From: Bacillota bacterium
Lineage (GTDB): Bacteria; Bacillota; Bacilli; Paenibacillales; NBRC-103111
DNA length: 64,000 nt
Assembly: GCA_023386955.1 (NCBI GenBank)
Contig: JAEWIS010000024.1
Span: 1 to 64,000, forward strand
Reading direction: 5' to 3'
Shown here: piece after piece, positions 62,162-64,000 of the stretch
How positions within the stretch are numbered: position 1 is the first letter of the stretch
How the letters are laid out: every line of letters starts with the position of its first letter
Translations under genes and position numbers: made by a program
The notes under the pieces: model-generated
What the model was told of the DNA's origin: nothing
Databases searched by the model: none
What the model saw: the letters and a program-made list of their open reading frames with translations, nothing else

Positions 62162-64000
62162 ATGGATCAACCGAAAACAGATTACGGTAAAACACTAAAT
62201 CTGCCCGAAACCCAATTCCCCATGCGGGGGAACCTGCCCCAGGCCGAGCCGAAGGTGCAGGCGTGGTGGGATGAAATCGGAATTTACGAGAAGGTGCAGA
62301 AGAAGAATGCGGGTCGCCCGAAATTTATTCTGCATGACGGCCCTCCTTATGCCAACGGTGATATCCACATTGGCCATGCCTTGAATAAAACTCTGAAGGA
62401 TTTCGTCGTCCGTTTCAAATCCATGAGCGGCTTCGACGCGCCTTATGTACCCGGCTGGGATACCCACGGCCTGCCCATTGAACAGGCCATCACCAACAGC
62501 GGTAAGGTGGACCGCAAGAAAATGGGCATCTCCGAATTCCGCGAGTTCTGCAAGGAATATGCCTTGGAGTGGGTGGAGCGCCAAAAGAAGCAATTTCAGC
62601 GCCTGGCGGTACGCGGCGACTGGGAGCATCCATATTTGACCCTGCAGCCGGAATATGAAGCGGCACAAATCCGCTTGTTCGGCCAAATGGTCAAGAAGGG
62701 ATACATTTACAAAGGCCTCAAGCCTGTTTACTGGTCGCCTTCCTCGGAAAGCGCACTGGCTGAAGCCGAAATTGAGTACAAGGAAAAAACCTCCCCATCC
62801 ATTTATGTGGCCTTCCAGGTGAAGGACGGTAAAGGCAAACTTCCCGAAACCGCTTCTTTGGTGATTTGGACCACAACACCATGGACCTTGCCGGCTAACC
62901 TGGGCATTTCCCTGCATCCCGAGTACGAATACGCTCTGGTTAATGCCGCTGGCAAGCAGTATGTGCTGGCCAAGGGGCTGCTGGAAGCGGCGGCCAAGGA
63001 AATCGGCTGGGCGGAGTACACCATTGAAGCCACCTTTACCGGCTCCGAGCTGGAGCATGTGGTATGCCGCCATCCCATCTATGACCGGGATTCCCTGGTG
63101 ATCCTGGGCGAGCATGTTACGCTGGAAGCAGGCACCGGCTGTGTGCATACGGCTCCCGGACATGGTGAGGACGACTTTGCCGTGGGTCAGCGCTACAATC
63201 TGGGTGTGCTGTCGCCGGTGGATGACCAAGGGAAGTTTACTGCAGAGGCCCCGGGCTTCGAGGGCATCTATTATGAAAAGGCTAATGGCATGATTCTGGA
63301 GATGTTGACGGAATCGGGCCATCTGTTGAAGCAAAGCTCCATTGTCCACCAATATCCCCATGACTGGCGGACCAAAAAACCGGTAATGTACCGGGCGACG
63401 GAGCAATGGTTTGCCTCCATTGACGCTTTCCGGGAAGACATGCTGCGGGAAATCAAAAACGTAGAGTGGACTCCTGCTTGGGGCGAAGTGCGGCTGCACA
63501 ATATGATCGCCGACCGCGGAGACTGGTGTATCTCCCGCCAACGTGTCTGGGGAGTGCCGATTCCGATCTTTTATTGCAAATCCTGCGGACATTCCCATGT
63601 GGATGAAGAAACCATCAACCATGTGGCGGATATTTTTGCCAAGGAAGGCTCCAACGCCTGGTTTATCCGCGACGAGTCTGAGCTTCTTCCGGAAGGCTCT
63701 GTCTGCCCTAAGTGCGGCCATAACCAATTCCGCAAGGAAAAGGACATAATGGACGTATGGTTTGATTCCGGTTCCTCCCATGCAGGGGTGCTGGGCCAGC
63801 GTGAGGCTCTGCAGTTCCCGGCGGACCTGTACCTGGAGGGCTCCGACCAATACCGCGGCTGGTTCAACTCTTCTCTGATCACCAGCACGGCCGTTAACGG
63901 CTGCGCACCATACAAGGGCGTATTGAGCCACGGCTTTACCCTGGACGGGGAAGGACGCAAAATGTCCAAATCCTTGGGCAACACCGTTGACCCGCTGAAG
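62162..64000 (+). CDS. ileS: Isoleucyl-tRNA synthetase, 3' end outside the window
   Basis: First 613 residues of a class I aminoacyl-tRNA synthetase charging tRNA-Ile; the gene continues beyond 64000. HIGH is at residues 69-72 in [11 protein letters not shown], the CP1 editing domain covers about 200-400 ([28 protein letters not shown]), and KMSKS begins at residue 600 in [11 protein letters not shown] zinc-ribbon-like insert CKSC and CPKC lies around 475-525. AAAGGAG precedes the ATG. Expression is under the T-box upstream. Confidence 0.95.
   Translation, partial: MDQPKTDYGKTLNLPETQFPMRGNLPQAEPKVQAWWDEIGIYEKVQKKNAGRPKFILHDGPPYANGDIHIGHALNKTLKDFVVRFKSMSGFDAPYVPGWDTHGLPIEQAITNSGKVDRKKMGISEFREFCKEYALEWVERQKKQFQRLAVRGDWEHPYLTLQPEYEAAQIRLFGQMVKKGYIYKGLKPVYWSPSSESALAEAEIEYKEKTSPSIYVAFQVKDGKGKLPETASLVIWTTTPWTLPANLGISLHPEYEYALVNAAGKQYVLAKGLLEAAAKEIGWAEYTIEATFTGSELEHVVCRHPIYDRDSLVILGEHVTLEAGTGCVHTAPGHGEDDFAVGQRYNLGVLSPVDDQGKFTAEAPGFEGIYYEKANGMILEMLTESGHLLKQSSIVHQYPHDWRTKKPVMYRATEQWFASIDAFREDMLREIKNVEWTPAWGEVRLHNMIADRGDWCISRQRVWGVPIPIFYCKSCGHSHVDEETINHVADIFAKEGSNAWFIRDESELLPEGSVCPKCGHNQFRKEKDIMDVWFDSGSSHAGVLGQREALQFPADLYLEGSDQYRGWFNSSLITSTAVNGCAPYKGVLSHGFTLDGEGRKMSKSLGNTVDPLK

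Noticed and set aside
62195..63931. Long minus-strand open frame opposite ileS
   Set aside because: It mirrors the ileS reading frame; no start signal and no recognisable motif.

Overview
The window reads as chromosome of a spore-forming, low-to-moderate-GC Firmicute of the Paenibacillaceae type. Evidence is the combined division/cell-wall (dcw) cluster with spoVD, spoVE, spoIIGA, sigE and sigG, a DNPR-type (meso-diaminopimelate) MurE, a bacillithiol gene (bshC), an RsfA-type sporulation regulator, a T-box before ileS, strong AGGAGG ribosome sites and frequent TTG/GTG starts. The backbone follows the order known from Bacillus subtilis (ylbO/rsfA, panE, bshC, mraZ, rsmH, ftsL, pbpB, spoVD, murE, mraY, murD, spoVE, murG, murB, divIB, ftsA, ftsZ, spoIIGA, sigE, sigG, ylmC to ylmH, divIVA, ileS), but several unrelated blocks are inserted in it.

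Layout. 1-5300: an orphan solute-binding protein, a secreted coiled-coil protein and a lipoprotein on the minus strand, and a MidA-type methyltransferase. 5669-7410: rsfA and a ketopantoate reductase. 7882-13534: a complete oligopeptide ABC operon (oppABCDF) behind a palindromic candidate operator. 13608-18664: membrane protein, bshC, ahcY and a DUF4349 lipoprotein. 18791-40257: the dcw cluster, opened by MraZ boxes and mraZ and closed by a terminator after ftsZ; a histidine phosphatase and a 52-bp tandem repeat lie between murG and murB. 40354-42165: spoIIGA-sigE with a Spo0A-type promoter. 42299-46931: an inserted block holding a LytTR regulator whose phosphoacceptor Asp is replaced by Glu, plus two ABC exporter half-transporters. 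46967-47811: sigG. 47986-57180: a second inserted block with a CUT1-type sugar ABC transporter lacking its own ATPase, a YesM/YesN-type two-component system and an 816-residue protein of unrecognised family. 57387-61743: ylmC, pgeF, ylmE, sepF, ylmG, ylmH, divIVA. 61870-64000: Ile T-box leader and ileS, which runs off the window.

How it fits together: MurA/B/D/E/F, MraY and MurG build lipid II; SpoVE and SpoVD act in spore cortex synthesis, while PbpB, FtsL, DivIB, FtsA, FtsZ, SepF and DivIVA form and place the divisome. SpoIIGA activates pro-SigE, and SigG follows in the forespore. The two insertions separate sigE from sigG and sigG from ylmC, which are close together in B. subtilis.

Most worth a second look: the Asp-to-Glu LytTR regulator with its ABC pair between sigE and sigG; the unknown 816-residue protein with its transporter and two-component system; two families of about 50-bp palindromic intergenic repeats; and the sigG leader, where an inverted repeat masks the ribosome site and overlaps a SigF-like -10 element. 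All calls come from reading the sequence; no database search was run.
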